A stretch of 64,000 nucleotides of DNA from DTPU01 sp963827855 (GCA_963827855.1 CAWHBY010000002.1:1922001-1986000), one strand, 5' to 3'; counted from the stretch's first letter, positions 1 through 8,573 are shown. The notes: a model not told the origin generated them from the letters alone. Program-made: numbers and translations.

Positions 1-21
1 GGCCTGGCGTTGCCACAGGCC
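1..21. other. Short inverted repeat, possibly the tail of an upstream terminator
   Basis: A 6-bp stem (GGCCTG / CAGGCC) with a 9-nt loop sits at the very edge of the window. It could belong to the 3' end of a transcription unit lying to the left, but no T-run follows and the upstream context is missing. Confidence 0.25.
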
Positions 22-60
22 AGTGTCATTATGGGCGACGGGCAACTATCCTTCAAGTCC

Positions 61-88
61 TTGACTTCTTCGGATCGATCATTATGAT
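61..88 (+). promoter_or_regulatory. Sigma-70-type promoter of the Ehr/Hyf-like operon
   Basis: TTGACT (61-66) and TATGAT (83-88) are separated by 16 bp, about 70 bases ahead of the first gene. Just downstream (about 89-126) the word ATGTCCA recurs imperfectly (ATGTCCAT, ATGTCCAG, AATGTCTA, ATGCCCAT). This looks like a direct-repeat operator overlapping the 5' leader. Whether the adjacent HTH protein binds it is inference. Confidence 0.5.
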
Positions 89-159
89 ATGTCCATAGAT
101 GTCCAGGTAATGTCTAGATATGCCCATGAGTTGGCACCTTTGGAGCACTTTGGACCAAG

Positions 160-861
160 ATGAGACTTGGCGTAAGAGAGGCAGCAGAGCTGCTGGATGT
201 ATCAGAGAAGACGATCTACCGCTGGATCAGCCAGCAGAAGCTCCCCTTCTACAAGATCAATGAGCAGTACCGCTTCAACAGGGCCGAGCTCCTGGAGTGG
301 GCCACTGCCAACCGTATCCCCATCTCTGCCAAGATGCTGGTCGAACCTGACTCCCCAGGCGCAGCCCTCGGCCTTGCAGAGGCCCTGCGTGCAGGTGGGA
401 TCTACTACCGCGTGGGCGGCCAGGACAAGCCCTCTGCACTGCGGGCAGTCGTGGAGGTCATCCCCCTGCCTCAGGAGGTGGACCGCAACTTCCTCCTTGA
501 GGTCCTCATGGCCCGCGAGTCCTTGGGCTCCACCGGCGTGGGTGACGGAATTGCCATCCCGCACGCCCGCAATCCCATCGTCATGCACATCCCCAAGCCC
601 ATGATCTCGGTCTGTTTCCTCGAGAGCGCCATCGACTTTATGGCCCTGGACGGCAAGCCCGTGCACACCCTCTTCACGATCCTCAGCCCCACGATCAAGG
701 CCCACCTGAACCTCCTGTCCAAGCTGGCCTACGGCCTGCGCGACGGACAGTTCAACACCTCGATCGTGCAGAGGGCGGCCAGGGAGGAGATCCTGACCCA
801 TGCTGCACGCGTAGACGCGTCCATCTTGGGTCAGGCCGCTACTGGAGGGCAGACAGCGTAG
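160..861 (+). CDS. HTH (excisionase/MerR-type) - PTS EIIANtr fusion protein
   Basis: Residues 1-50 form an excisionase/MerR-like winged helix domain (VREAAELLDVSEKTIYRW). After a linker, residues about 95-225 match PTS fructose/nitrogen IIA domains. The phosphoacceptor region GIAIPHAR is present with the candidate histidine at residue 135. EIIANtr proteins normally receive phosphate from NPr and act as regulators rather than sugar transporters. Fusion to a DNA-binding domain suggests a phosphorylation-responsive transcription factor. It ends 2 bases before hyfB and so is probably the first gene of the operon, where it may control the membrane complex. The ATG at 160 is supported by a GGA-rich stretch upstream. 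The target genes and phosphodonor cannot be seen here. Confidence 0.75.
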   Translation: MRLGVREAAELLDVSEKTIYRWISQQKLPFYKINEQYRFNRAELLEWATANRIPISAKMLVEPDSPGAALGLAEALRAGGIYYRVGGQDKPSALRAVVEVIPLPQEVDRNFLLEVLMARESLGSTGVGDGIAIPHARNPIVMHIPKPMISVCFLESAIDFMALDGKPVHTLFTILSPTIKAHLNLLSKLAYGLRDGQFNTSIVQRAAREEILTHAARVDASILGQAATGGQTA

Positions 862-863
862 GT

Positions 864-2861
864 ATGGTAACCCTGGTTTGTGCATTGTCAGTATTGGCAG
901 TGGGCGGCGTTGTCTGTGGCGCGACCTCCCGTTACCCAGCGGTGGCGAACCGGATCGGCGGTCTGACGGGCCTGGCCGCAGGCGCCCTGGCCGTGGCTGC
1001 GGGCCTGCAGGTCCTTCAGGGGCACCCCACAGACGTGTTGACCCTTCCCTGGCAGATGCCGGGCGGCGTTCTCTCCCTGCAGATGGATGGGCTGTCTGCG
1101 TTCTTCGTGGTCGTGATCGGCCTGATCAGCGGCCTGGCCGCCCTGTACGGAATGGCCTATCTGCAGCCCTATCAGGGACAGAGGAACCTCGGCCTGGTCT
1201 GGACCTTCTATCACCTTCTGATTGCAGCCATGCTGGTCGTGGTGACCAGCCGCAACGCGGTGCTCTTCCTGGTGTCCTGGGAGATCATGGCCCTGGCCTC
1301 CTTCCTCCTGGTCATGTTCGAGCACGAGCATGGCGAGGTCGTCAAGGCAGGCTGGATCTACCTGGTGGCGACCCACGTGGGCACCGCCTTCCTGCTGGCC
1401 CTGTTTGTGATGCTCGGCAAGGCCAGCAACTCCATGGATTTCGCGGACTTCCACATGCCCGTCTCGGGCCTGGCCGGCGGGGTCATGTTCCTGCTGGCCG
1501 TGATCGGGTTCGGCGCAAAGGCTGGGTTTGTGCCCATGCACGTATGGCTGCCGGAGGCCCATCCCGCGGCCCCGTCCTTTGTGTCCTGCGTGATGAGCGG
1601 CGTGATGATCAAGACAGGGATCTATGGATTGCTCAGGTTGATGACCTGGACAGGCAATCCAGGCTCACTGGAGCCCGTCCTGCCGCCCCTCTGGTGGGGC
1701 CAGGTCCTAGTGGGGATCGGCGTGACCTCCGGGATCCTGGGCGTGCTGTTTGCCCTGGCCCAGCACGACCTCAAGCGGTTGCTCGCGTATCACAGCGTCG
1801 AGAACATCGGGATCATCACCTTGGGGCTGGGCATCGGGCTGCTGGGCCTGTCCACGGGCAAGCCGGTAGTGGCCACGCTGGGACTCGCTGGCGGGCTGCT
1901 GCACGTCCTGAACCACGCGGTCTTCAAGGGCCTCCTGTTCCTGGGTGCAGGAAGCGTGCTCCACGCCACAGGCACGCGGCAGATCGAGCAGATGGGAGGC
2001 CTCATGAAGCGGATGCCTACCACGGCCACGACCTTCCTGGTTGGGTCTGCCGCGATCTCTGGGCTGCCTCCCTTCAATGGATTCATCAGTGAGCTGCTCA
2101 TCTACATGGCTGCGTTTTCAGCGCTGGCAACAGGCCTCCTCGCAGCCGGCGCGACCGTGATCTTCAGCCTGGCCCTGATCGGCGGCCTGGCAGCAGCCTG
2201 CTTTGCCAAGGCCTTCGGGATCGTGTTTCTGGGCCAGCCCCGAAGCGACGTCGTGGCGCGCAGTCACGAGGCGCCGCTGACCATGCGGGTCCCCCTGATC
2301 ATCCTGGCTGCACTGTGCGGGGCCCTGGGCCTGTCCGGTCCCTGGGTCATCCGCTGGGTCCTCACTGCGATTGGGCCCTTGATCCCCGAGCCACTGCTTG
2401 CGCCCGTGGCAGGGACCCTGAAGACCCTGCAGATGGTCAGTGTCATGGCCCTGGCCCTGGCAGTGCTCGTCCTGGTCCTGGCCGGCCTTCGCTACCGGCT
2501 CTTGGCCGGACGGTCGGTCAGGAAGGCAGGGACGTGGGATTGCGGGTATGCGGCGCCGTCGGCCCGCATGCAATACACGGCCTCGTCGTTTGCGCAGCCC
2601 CTGGTGGGGATGTTCAAGCCAGTCCTTCGCACGCGTGTCACAGTGGAGCCCGCCAAGGACTTCTGGCCGAGACACAGCCATCTGCACACGCACACGGATG
2701 ACGTCTTCCTCCAGTCCGGCTTCAGGCCTGCGTTCCTGTCCGCCGGCTGGGTGGCATCCAGGCTCCGCTGGCTCCAGCAGGGCCGCATCCAGATGTACGT
2801 CCTGTACATCGCCATCACGGTCCTGGTCCTGCTGCTGTGGAAGCTGGGGGTGCCGTCATGA
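864..2861 (+). CDS. hyfB: Hydrogenase-4 subunit B-like proton-conducting membrane subunit
   Basis: This 665-residue polytopic protein belongs to the NuoL/NuoM/NuoN-Mrp-HyfB antiporter-like family. It keeps the hallmark glutamate in LVSWEIMALASF (TM5 region), the lysine region GAKAGFVPMHVWLPEAHPAAP, and a second charged helix HNVxNIG-like stretch (AYHSVENIGIITLG). These indicate a working ion channel. The long C-terminal extension (about residues 560-665) ends in a membrane helix, as in HyfB. It should pump H+ or Na+ driven by redox chemistry in the peripheral arm encoded downstream. The stop overlaps the start of hyfC (ATGA). Confidence 0.88.
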   Translation: MVTLVCALSVLAVGGVVCGATSRYPAVANRIGGLTGLAAGALAVAAGLQVLQGHPTDVLTLPWQMPGGVLSLQMDGLSAFFVVVIGLISGLAALYGMAYLQPYQGQRNLGLVWTFYHLLIAAMLVVVTSRNAVLFLVSWEIMALASFLLVMFEHEHGEVVKAGWIYLVATHVGTAFLLALFVMLGKASNSMDFADFHMPVSGLAGGVMFLLAVIGFGAKAGFVPMHVWLPEAHPAAPSFVSCVMSGVMIKTGIYGLLRLMTWTGNPGSLEPVLPPLWWGQVLVGIGVTSGILGVLFALAQHDLKRLLAYHSVENIGIITLGLGIGLLGLSTGKPVVATLGLAGGLLHVLNHAVFKGLLFLGAGSVLHATGTRQIEQMGGLMKRMPTTATTFLVGSAAISGLPPFNGFISELLIYMAAFSALATGLLAAGATVIFSLALIGGLAAACFAKAFGIVFLGQPRSDVVARSHEAPLTMRVPLIILAALCGALGLSGPWVIRWVLTAIGPLIPEPLLAPVAGTLKTLQMVSVMALALAVLVLVLAGLRYRLLAGRSVRKAGTWDCGYAAPSARMQYTASSFAQPLVGMFKPVLRTRVTVEPAKDFWPRHSHLHTHTDDVFLQSGFRPAFLSAGWVASRLRWLQQGRIQMYVLYIAITVLVLLLWKLGVPS

Positions 2862-3773
2862 TCCTCTGGCCCTGTCTCCATGTGACACTCGCCCTGGTCC
2901 TGTCACCCCTGCTGCTCGGCGTGATCAACCGGACCAAGGCCGTGTTTGCGGGCCGTCGCGGCGCAGCCCCTGCTGCAGCCGTACTACGACCTGGCCAAGC
3001 TCCTTCGCAAGGGAGCCGTGTACAGCCGCACGACCACGTGGGTCTTCCGGTTCGGCCCTGTGGTGACTCTGGCGGGCCTGATCGCCGTGGTAGGCCTCGT
3101 GCCCCTGGGAGGGATCAAGGCCCTCGCCGCCTTTCCCGGCGACCTGATCCTGTTTGCCTACATCATGGGACTGGGCCGGTTCTTCACGGTCCTGGCTGCA
3201 CTGGATACGGGCTCCGCGTTTGAAGGCATGGGCGCAAGCCGCGAGGTCCAGTTCTCAGCTCTCTCCGAGCCTGCCCTGCTGCTGGGCCTCGGCACCCTGG
3301 CAGCGCAGGCGCACAGCGTGTCCCTGACTGACCTGTACAGCGTGGTCCACATCTCTGCCCTGTCTGGGTCCGTGGGCCCTGCCATGGTCCTTGTGGCCGT
3401 GGCCCTGTTCATCGTGGCCCTTGCGGAGAACGCCCGCATCCCGATGGACGACCCCAACACCCACCTGGAGCTGACCATGATCCACGAGGTCATGGTCCTC
3501 GACCACGGCGGCGTGGACCTGGCGTTCATCCAATATGGCTCCAGCCTGAAGATGTGGGTGCTGGCCAGCCTGGTCACGGGGCTGATCCTGCCGGTCCGCA
3601 CAGGCCAACCTGGCTGGGACCTGGCCCTGGGCATGGCAGGCCAGTTCGCTGTCGCGATCGGCGTAGGCATAGTGGAGTCCACCATGGCAAGGCTGCGCCT
3701 CGTCCGCGTGCCGCAGTTGCTGGCTGCAGCATCCATCCTGGCGACTGTGGCCCTGATCCTGGTGGTGAGGTAA
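2858..3773 (+). CDS. hyfC: HyfC/NuoH-like membrane subunit, reading frame shifted once
   Basis: Translation from ATG 2858 gives MILWPCLHVTLALVLSP and then INRTKAVFAGRRG, a normal HyfC start. The frame then runs off. The rest of the family sequence (QPYYDLAKLLRKGAVYSRTT onward to 3773) is in the +1 frame. Removing one base near 2960-2966 gives a continuous protein of about 304 residues with RRGAPLLQPYYDL. The intact part keeps the NuoH-type acidic loop (ENARIPMDDPNTHLELTMIHEVM), the module that joins quinone/hydrogenase-like subunits to the membrane arm. A natural loss of this subunit would inactivate the complex, so a sequence error is the more likely reading. Confidence 0.8.
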
Positions 3774-3777
3774 TCGC

Positions 3778-4422
3778 ATGGTATCTTGGATTGATCTGGC
3801 TGCGGTATTGCTGATCCTGACCAACCTGTGGTTGTTGGGGACCAGCCGCCTGGCCGTGGGGACACGGGCAGTGGCAGTACAGGCGGTGCTGCTGGGCGCA
3901 ATCGGCGTGCTGATGAACGCGGACGTCCTCGGCGTCCGGCCTGTCGCCGTGATTGTGATCACCACGCTGGTCAAGGCCGTGCTCCTGCCGTGGCTTCTCC
4001 GCAGAGCGGCCCGGGAGGCGGGCGTGCAACGGGAGCTCGAGCCGATCGTCGGCTTCACGGGCTCGATGGCCATCGGCGTGGCCCTGCTGGGCGCGTGTTT
4101 CCTGATCGCCCGGCCCCTGCACCTGCCCAGCAACGTCCAGGCCGGCATCCTGATCCCAGTGGCCATGTCCACAATCATCACGGGCCTGTTCATGATCGTC
4201 TCCCGCAAGAAGGCGATCACCCAGGTCCTGGGCTATCTGACCATGGAGAACGGGATCTACGCCTTTGGCGCGGCCTTCGCCCTTCGCGAGCCCCTGCTTG
4301 TCGAAATGGGCGTCCTGCTGGACGTGTTCGTAGGCGTGTTTGTGATGGGAATCGCCATCTACCACATCAGCCGCGAGTTCGACCACATCGACACGGACCG
4401 GCTCTCGGCCTTGAGGGATTGA
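3778..4422 (+). CDS. hyfE: Hydrogenase-4 subunit E-like membrane protein
   Basis: This 214-residue hydrophobic protein has about six membrane segments. Its C-terminal half resembles NuoK/MrpC (SRKKAITQVLGYLTMENGIYAFG, with the conserved glutamate of the NuoK helix). It completes the small-subunit part of the ion-translocating arm. It starts 4 bases after hyfC and ends 4 bases before hyfF, so it is clearly co-transcribed. The length and order (B-C-E-F-G) match the hyf layout without hyfD. Confidence 0.85.
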   Translation: MVSWIDLAAVLLILTNLWLLGTSRLAVGTRAVAVQAVLLGAIGVLMNADVLGVRPVAVIVITTLVKAVLLPWLLRRAAREAGVQRELEPIVGFTGSMAIGVALLGACFLIARPLHLPSNVQAGILIPVAMSTIITGLFMIVSRKKAITQVLGYLTMENGIYAFGAAFALREPLLVEMGVLLDVFVGVFVMGIAIYHISREFDHIDTDRLSALRD

Positions 4423-4426
4423 CGTC

Positions 4427-5911
4427 ATGCTGGTCTGGACACTCATCCTGTTCCCCGCCCTGGCAGGCCTGGCCGCCTTGTTCATTCGCCACAACGCCGT
4501 TCGCCGCGGTCTGCTCGTGGTGACCGCGACCGTCCACCTGGCCCTGACCGTCACGTGCTGGACCCGCCAAGGCAACCTGGTCCTGAACGACTGGCTGGCC
4601 ATCGATTCGGCGTCGCTGCTCTTTTTGACGACCACCAGCGTCCTGTTCATGGCGGCAGCACTGTACGCAGTGGGCTTCCTCGGCCGCGAGGCAGGGCATG
4701 GCAAGCAGGCCACGGACTTCGAAGAGGGCTTCCTGTTCGACAACCAGCGAGAGGCCACGTTCACGGGCTGCATGCTCCTATTCCTGGCCACCATGACCCT
4801 GGTCACGGCCAGCAGCCACCTGGGCCTGGTCTGGGTGGCCATGGAGGCCACCACCCTGACCAGCGCACCCCTGATCTACTATCATCGCCACCATCGCAGC
4901 CTGGAGGCGACCTGGAAGTACCTCCTGATCTGCTCAGTAGGCATCGCCCTGGCCCTGATGGGCAACTACTGCCTGGCCGTGGCGGGCTCGTTCGGCGGTG
5001 GTGAGCCCGTCCACCTGACGGTCAAGGCCCTGACCGAGCACGCCGCAGAGCTGGACCCCGTGTGGCTCAAGACCGCCTTCATCATGGTCCTGGTGGGCTA
5101 CGGAACCAAGATGGGCCTCGCGCCGCTGCACACGTGGCTGCCCGACGCCCACAGCGAGGCCCCTTCCATGATCTCGGCCCTCCTGTCCGGGGCGCTGCTC
5201 AACTGCGCGTTCCTGGCCATCCTCAGGATGTTCAGCGTCCTGGCCGCAGCCGGGCTGGGCCCCTTTGCCTCCGAACTCATGGTCCTGTTCGGCCTGCTGT
5301 CCATGGCGGTGGCGGCCGTATTCCTGATCGCACAGGTCGATTTCAAGCGGCTCCTGGCCTACTCCAGTGTCGAGCACATGGGCATCCTCTCGCTGGGCGT
5401 CGGCCTCGGCGGCTTGGCAGGGTTCGGCGCCATGCTCCACGCCGTGAACCATTCGCTGACCAAGGCGGTCCTGTTCCTGACTGCCGGCAACGTGCTGTCT
5501 CTGTACAAGACCAAGCGGATCGACCAGGTGACGGGCCTGCTCAAGGTCAGCCCCCTCACCGCAGGCCTGTGGCTGGCCGGCCTTCTGGCCATCACCGGAT
5601 CGCCGCCGTTCGGGCTGTTCGTCAGCGAGCTGACGATCCTCAGGGGGGCACTCGCCGGTGGTCACTGGACCGTGGCGGTCCTGTACCTGGCACTTCTGGC
5701 CGTGGTCTTCATCGCCCTGGCTAGGACTGCACTGACGATGACCTTCGGCGTTGCGCCCTTGGGTCTGGAACGGCCCCAGGCCCGTGAGTCGGTCCTCTCC
5801 GTGCTACCGCCCGCGCTCTTGATCCTCGGCACGCTGACCCTCGGCCTGATCGTGCCGGATGGGCTCCAGGGCGTGCTGCGGGGTGCAGCCCTGCAACTGG
5901 GGGTGCCCTGA
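4427..5911 (+). CDS. hyfF: Hydrogenase-4 subunit F-like proton-conducting membrane subunit
   Basis: This 494-residue second antiporter-like subunit has the family motifs LVWVAMEATTLTSAPLIYY (helix glutamate), GTKMGLAPLHTWLPDAHSEAPS (lysine helix plus the LPDAH signature) and VDFKRLLAYSSVEHMGI. Together with HyfB it gives the complex two ion channels. The stop overlaps the ATG of the following large-subunit gene. No frame damage is seen in this gene. Confidence 0.88.
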   Translation: MLVWTLILFPALAGLAALFIRHNAVRRGLLVVTATVHLALTVTCWTRQGNLVLNDWLAIDSASLLFLTTTSVLFMAAALYAVGFLGREAGHGKQATDFEEGFLFDNQREATFTGCMLLFLATMTLVTASSHLGLVWVAMEATTLTSAPLIYYHRHHRSLEATWKYLLICSVGIALALMGNYCLAVAGSFGGGEPVHLTVKALTEHAAELDPVWLKTAFIMVLVGYGTKMGLAPLHTWLPDAHSEAPSMISALLSGALLNCAFLAILRMFSVLAAAGLGPFASELMVLFGLLSMAVAAVFLIAQVDFKRLLAYSSVEHMGILSLGVGLGGLAGFGAMLHAVNHSLTKAVLFLTAGNVLSLYKTKRIDQVTGLLKVSPLTAGLWLAGLLAITGSPPFGLFVSELTILRGALAGGHWTVAVLYLALLAVVFIALARTALTMTFGVAPLGLERPQARESVLSVLPPALLILGTLTLGLIVPDGLQGVLRGAALQLGVP

Positions 5912-7407
5912 TGACTGCATCGCTGCTGCCCTTGTGCAATGGCCAGGGCATCGACGTCTCCCGCGTAGCGGCAACGTCAATGGCCGACTTCCGTCAGACT
6001 CTGCTCGAACAGATCGCTGCAGGTGCACACCTGGCAAGCCTGCTCACCCGGCCCCTTGGCCCTGACCGCCATCTCCTGATGGCGATTGTCGTGATCCCGG
6101 ACGCAGGCCAGCTTGGCCTGGCTGCCACAGAGGTGGGCAAGGCGTATCCCTGCCTGACCAGCGAGATTCCGGAGGCCCACTGGTTCGAGCGGGAGATCGC
6201 AGAGCAGACGGGGATCATCCCCAAGGGACACCCGTGGCCCAAGCCCATCCGGTTCCAGGCAGGTCCTGATCCCAAGGCCGGTCATCCGACCATTGGCATG
6301 ACCGACTTCTTCTCCATGGCAGGAGAAGAGGTCCACGAGGTGGCTGTGGGCCCCGTTCACGCAGGCGTGATCGAGCCGGGCCACTTCAGGTTCCAGTGTC
6401 ACGGCGAGGTCGTTCATCACCTGGAGATCTCACTGGGCTATCAGCATCGCGGGGTAGAGCGGGCCCTGGTCTGTGGACCCACCCCTGCCTCGATCCACCT
6501 GATCGAGACCCTGGCAGGTGACACCACGATCGGCCATACCACCGCCTGGAGCCAGGCCCTGGAGGCCCTGTCACGCACGCAGGTCCCCAGCAGGGCAGAG
6601 GCCCTGCGAGGCATCGCCGCAGAGCTGGAGCGGATCGCCAACCACGTGGGCGACCTGGGCGCACTGGCAGGTGACGTGGGCTTCCTCCCAACCCTGAACT
6701 ACTGCGGCCGCATTCGAGGCGACGTGCTCAACGCCACGGCCGTGCTCTGTGGCAACCGCTTCGGACGCGGCCTGGTGCGGCCCGGCGGCGTGACGTATGA
6801 CCTGGATGACCGGCTGGTCGCGGATCTGACCCAGCGGCTCAAGGACATCGAGCGGGACGCCAAATCCGCCATAGAGCTGATGTTCAATGCGCCTTCAGTG
6901 CTTGCTCGGTTTGACGGCACAGGCAGCCTCTCAGCCGACACCGCCCGCCAGATCGGCCTGGTGGGAGTCGCTGCACGGGCCTGCGGCCTGGAGCGGGACG
7001 TCCGGCACGAACTGCCGTACGGGATCTACCGGCTTTCGCACCTGCCTCTGTGCGCATGGGACAGCGGCGACTGCTTTGCCCGGGCGTTTGTCCGATGGCT
7101 GGAGATCCAGCAGTCCCTGGAATTCATCAACGAGCAGTTGAACGCCCTGCCCGAGGGACCGATCCTCTCGCCGGCCAAGGACCTTGCAGCAAACCAGCTC
7201 GCTGTGTCCCTGACCGAGGGCTGGAGGGGCCAGATCTGCCACGTGGCCCAGACCGACGGCCAGGGTCGGTTGGCCCTGTACAAGGTTGTGGACCCCTCGT
7301 TCCACAACTGGTTCGGTCTGGCTTTGGCCCTGCGGGGTCAGCAGATCTCGGACTTCCCGCTGTGCAACAAGAGCTTCAACCTGTCGTATTGTGGACATGA
7401 TCTGTAG
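5911..7407 (+). CDS. hyfG: HyfG-like large subunit (NuoC-NuoD fusion) lacking NiFe-binding cysteines
   Basis: The 498-residue protein has an N-terminal NuoC-like 30-kDa domain (to about residue 125) and a NuoD/HycE-like domain starting at GPVHAGVIEPGHFRF. Family landmarks GYQHRGVERAL, AAELERIANHVGDLG and FINEQLNALPEGP are intact. The two C-x2-C motifs that bind the NiFe centre in group-4 hydrogenases are absent. The first site reads LIETLAGDTTIGHT and the C-terminal site reads FPLCNKSFNLSYCGHDL. It should therefore not be an H2 enzyme. It resembles the Ehr (energy-converting hydrogenase-related) proteins, whose substrate is unsettled. The neighbours supply ion channels and iron-sulfur clusters, so a redox-driven pump remains likely. 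Confidence 0.85.
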   Translation: MTASLLPLCNGQGIDVSRVAATSMADFRQTLLEQIAAGAHLASLLTRPLGPDRHLLMAIVVIPDAGQLGLAATEVGKAYPCLTSEIPEAHWFEREIAEQTGIIPKGHPWPKPIRFQAGPDPKAGHPTIGMTDFFSMAGEEVHEVAVGPVHAGVIEPGHFRFQCHGEVVHHLEISLGYQHRGVERALVCGPTPASIHLIETLAGDTTIGHTTAWSQALEALSRTQVPSRAEALRGIAAELERIANHVGDLGALAGDVGFLPTLNYCGRIRGDVLNATAVLCGNRFGRGLVRPGGVTYDLDDRLVADLTQRLKDIERDAKSAIELMFNAPSVLARFDGTGSLSADTARQIGLVGVAARACGLERDVRHELPYGIYRLSHLPLCAWDSGDCFARAFVRWLEIQQSLEFINEQLNALPEGPILSPAKDLAANQLAVSLTEGWRGQICHVAQTDGQGRLALYKVVDPSFHNWFGLALALRGQQISDFPLCNKSFNLSYCGHDL

Positions 7408-7408
7408 A

Positions 7409-7474
7409 CACAGAATGCAGAACTCAGAACGCAGAACTCAGAATCAGGAGACAGGACGCAGGAGACAGGAGCGA
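7409..7474. repeat. Degenerate AGAACTC / GGAGACA word repeat in the hyfG-hyfHI gap
   Basis: The gap between the two genes is built of the words CAGAACTCAGAA and CAGGAGACAGGA. The same two words make up the long repeat at 16465-16665. The last units lie directly upstream of the ATG at 7477 and contain GGAG, which may serve as ribosome binding site. Confidence 0.75.
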
Positions 7475-7476
7475 GC

Positions 7477-8253
7477 ATGCTGGATGTGCTGAGAACTCGA
7501 TGGCAGCAGGGGTACAGGACCATGAAGTATCCGCACGGTCCTGCGCCGGCGTTGCCTGAGCGGTTTGCAGGCAGACCTGTGATCGAACAGGGCCGCTGCC
7601 CTGGTGATTGCCAGCGGTGTGTCGCTGCGTGTCCCTTTGGCGCGATCCAGTTCGAAGGAGAAGGAAGCAGCCGGAGCCTCTGCCTGGACATGGGAAAGTG
7701 CCTGTTCTGCAGGGCCTGCGAGAAGGCCTGCCCGCAGGCGGCCATCCGCTTCACACAAGAACACCGCCTCGCTGCTGCCAGGCGCCAGGACCTGATCGTC
7801 AGGCCCGGTCCTGTCACAGTAGCCTCATGCGAAGATGACACGGCCAGCCGCTACTTCCGGAGGTCACTCAAGTTCAGGGAGGTCTCTGCAGGCGGGTGCA
7901 ATGCCTGCGAGGCAGACTCGAACGTGCTCGGCACGCCTACCTGGGACATGGGCAGGTTCGGCATCCAGTTCGTCGCCTCGCCCCGTCACGCAGACGGGCT
8001 ATGGGTGACCGGTCCCGTCCCCGAGAACATGCGAGAGGCCCTGCTCAAGACCTACGATGCAGTGCCCTGCCCCAAGGTCGTGGTCGCGGTGGGCTCGTGT
8101 GCGATCTCAGGCGGCCCCTATATCGACCGCAGTGAGGTCCACAATGGCGCAGACGGCCTGATCCCAGTAGACCTGTACATCCCTGGCTGTCCCCCTCACC
8201 CCCTGACCACGTTGGCTGCACTATTGGAGTTCGTCGGACGACCTGCGAGATAG
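7477..8253 (+). CDS. Fused ferredoxin-like (HyfH) and NuoB-like small subunit (HyfI)
   Basis: The 258-residue protein joins two subunits that are usually separate. Residues 41-86 carry two 4Fe-4S motifs (C41, C45, C48, C52 and C75, C78, C81, C85, each ending in CP), as in HyfH/NuoI. Residues about 130-258 match HyfI/NuoB, with ligands C141 and C144 (GGCNACEADSN), C208 (VGSCAISGG) and C238 (IPGCPPHP) for the proximal cluster. All twelve cluster cysteines are kept, so an electron wire reaches the large subunit even though that subunit has no NiFe site. An alternative start is the ATG at about 7522 (MKYPHGPAP). It is the last gene of the operon. Confidence 0.82.
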   Translation: MLDVLRTRWQQGYRTMKYPHGPAPALPERFAGRPVIEQGRCPGDCQRCVAACPFGAIQFEGEGSSRSLCLDMGKCLFCRACEKACPQAAIRFTQEHRLAAARRQDLIVRPGPVTVASCEDDTASRYFRRSLKFREVSAGGCNACEADSNVLGTPTWDMGRFGIQFVASPRHADGLWVTGPVPENMREALLKTYDAVPCPKVVVAVGSCAISGGPYIDRSEVHNGADGLIPVDLYIPGCPPHPLTTLAALLEFVGRPAR

Positions 8254-8339
8254 TGGCCTTTGCGCGGGGACAACTGGTTCACCGGGAACCCCACAGCCAC
8301 TTGCGCCCCTGGCTACCCCACTTGGCCTTCCGGCCCAAC

Positions 8340-8369
8340 CCGTTCGTGAACGGCCTGTCTTTGCTCTTT
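8340..8369 (+). terminator. Possible weak terminator after the Ehr/Hyf-like operon
   Basis: CCGTT and AACGG (8340-8344 / 8349-8353) form a 5-bp stem with a tetraloop, followed by a pyrimidine-rich CCTGTCTTTGCTCTTT. The stem is short, so this is tentative. The rest of the interval 8254-8389 shows no gene, only repeated CCCCAC/CCACTTG words. Confidence 0.35.
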
Positions 8370-8389
8370 GCAGTGTCAGAATATTGCGT

Positions 8390-8418
8390 TTGACTTGTGA
8401 GCTAAATTCTGCTAGATA
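8390..8418 (+). promoter_or_regulatory. Strong sigma-70-type promoter ahead of pheA
   Basis: TTGACT (8390-8395) and TAGATA (8413-8418) lie 17 bp apart. Transcription would start near 8425, leaving a leader of about 150 nt before pheA. Confidence 0.6.
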
Positions 8419-8424
8419 AAGTAG

Positions 8425-8573
8425 TTTTCGCGGTAGCGGTGCGCCGTCTGTTTTGCGGAGCCGGCCTAAGGAAGCCCCGGAGCCCGGCAGCAGACCGCGT
8501 GCCCAAGTGCTTCGCGTAAATGACCAAAGCATAAGAGGTTGCACAACAAGGAAATCCTTCGTAGGAACGTGGC
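8425..8573 (+). ncRNA. Structured leader RNA upstream of pheA (unassigned)
   Basis: The leader contains nested inverted repeats: GCGGT (8430-8434) with ACCGC (8494-8498), GTCTG (8446-8450) with CAGAC (8491-8495), and CCGG (8461-8464) with CCGG (8477-8480). It has no obvious T-run terminator, and no leader peptide rich in Phe codons was found (only a 4-codon ATG-ACC-AAA-GCA-stop). It does not match SRP RNA or a riboswitch class I can recognise. It could be a regulatory leader or a small RNA. Confidence 0.35.

Noticed and set aside
8425..8573. SRP/4.5S RNA or 6S RNA
   Set aside because: The leader lacks the conserved SRP loop sequence and the large open loop of 6S RNA; only unassigned hairpins are seen.
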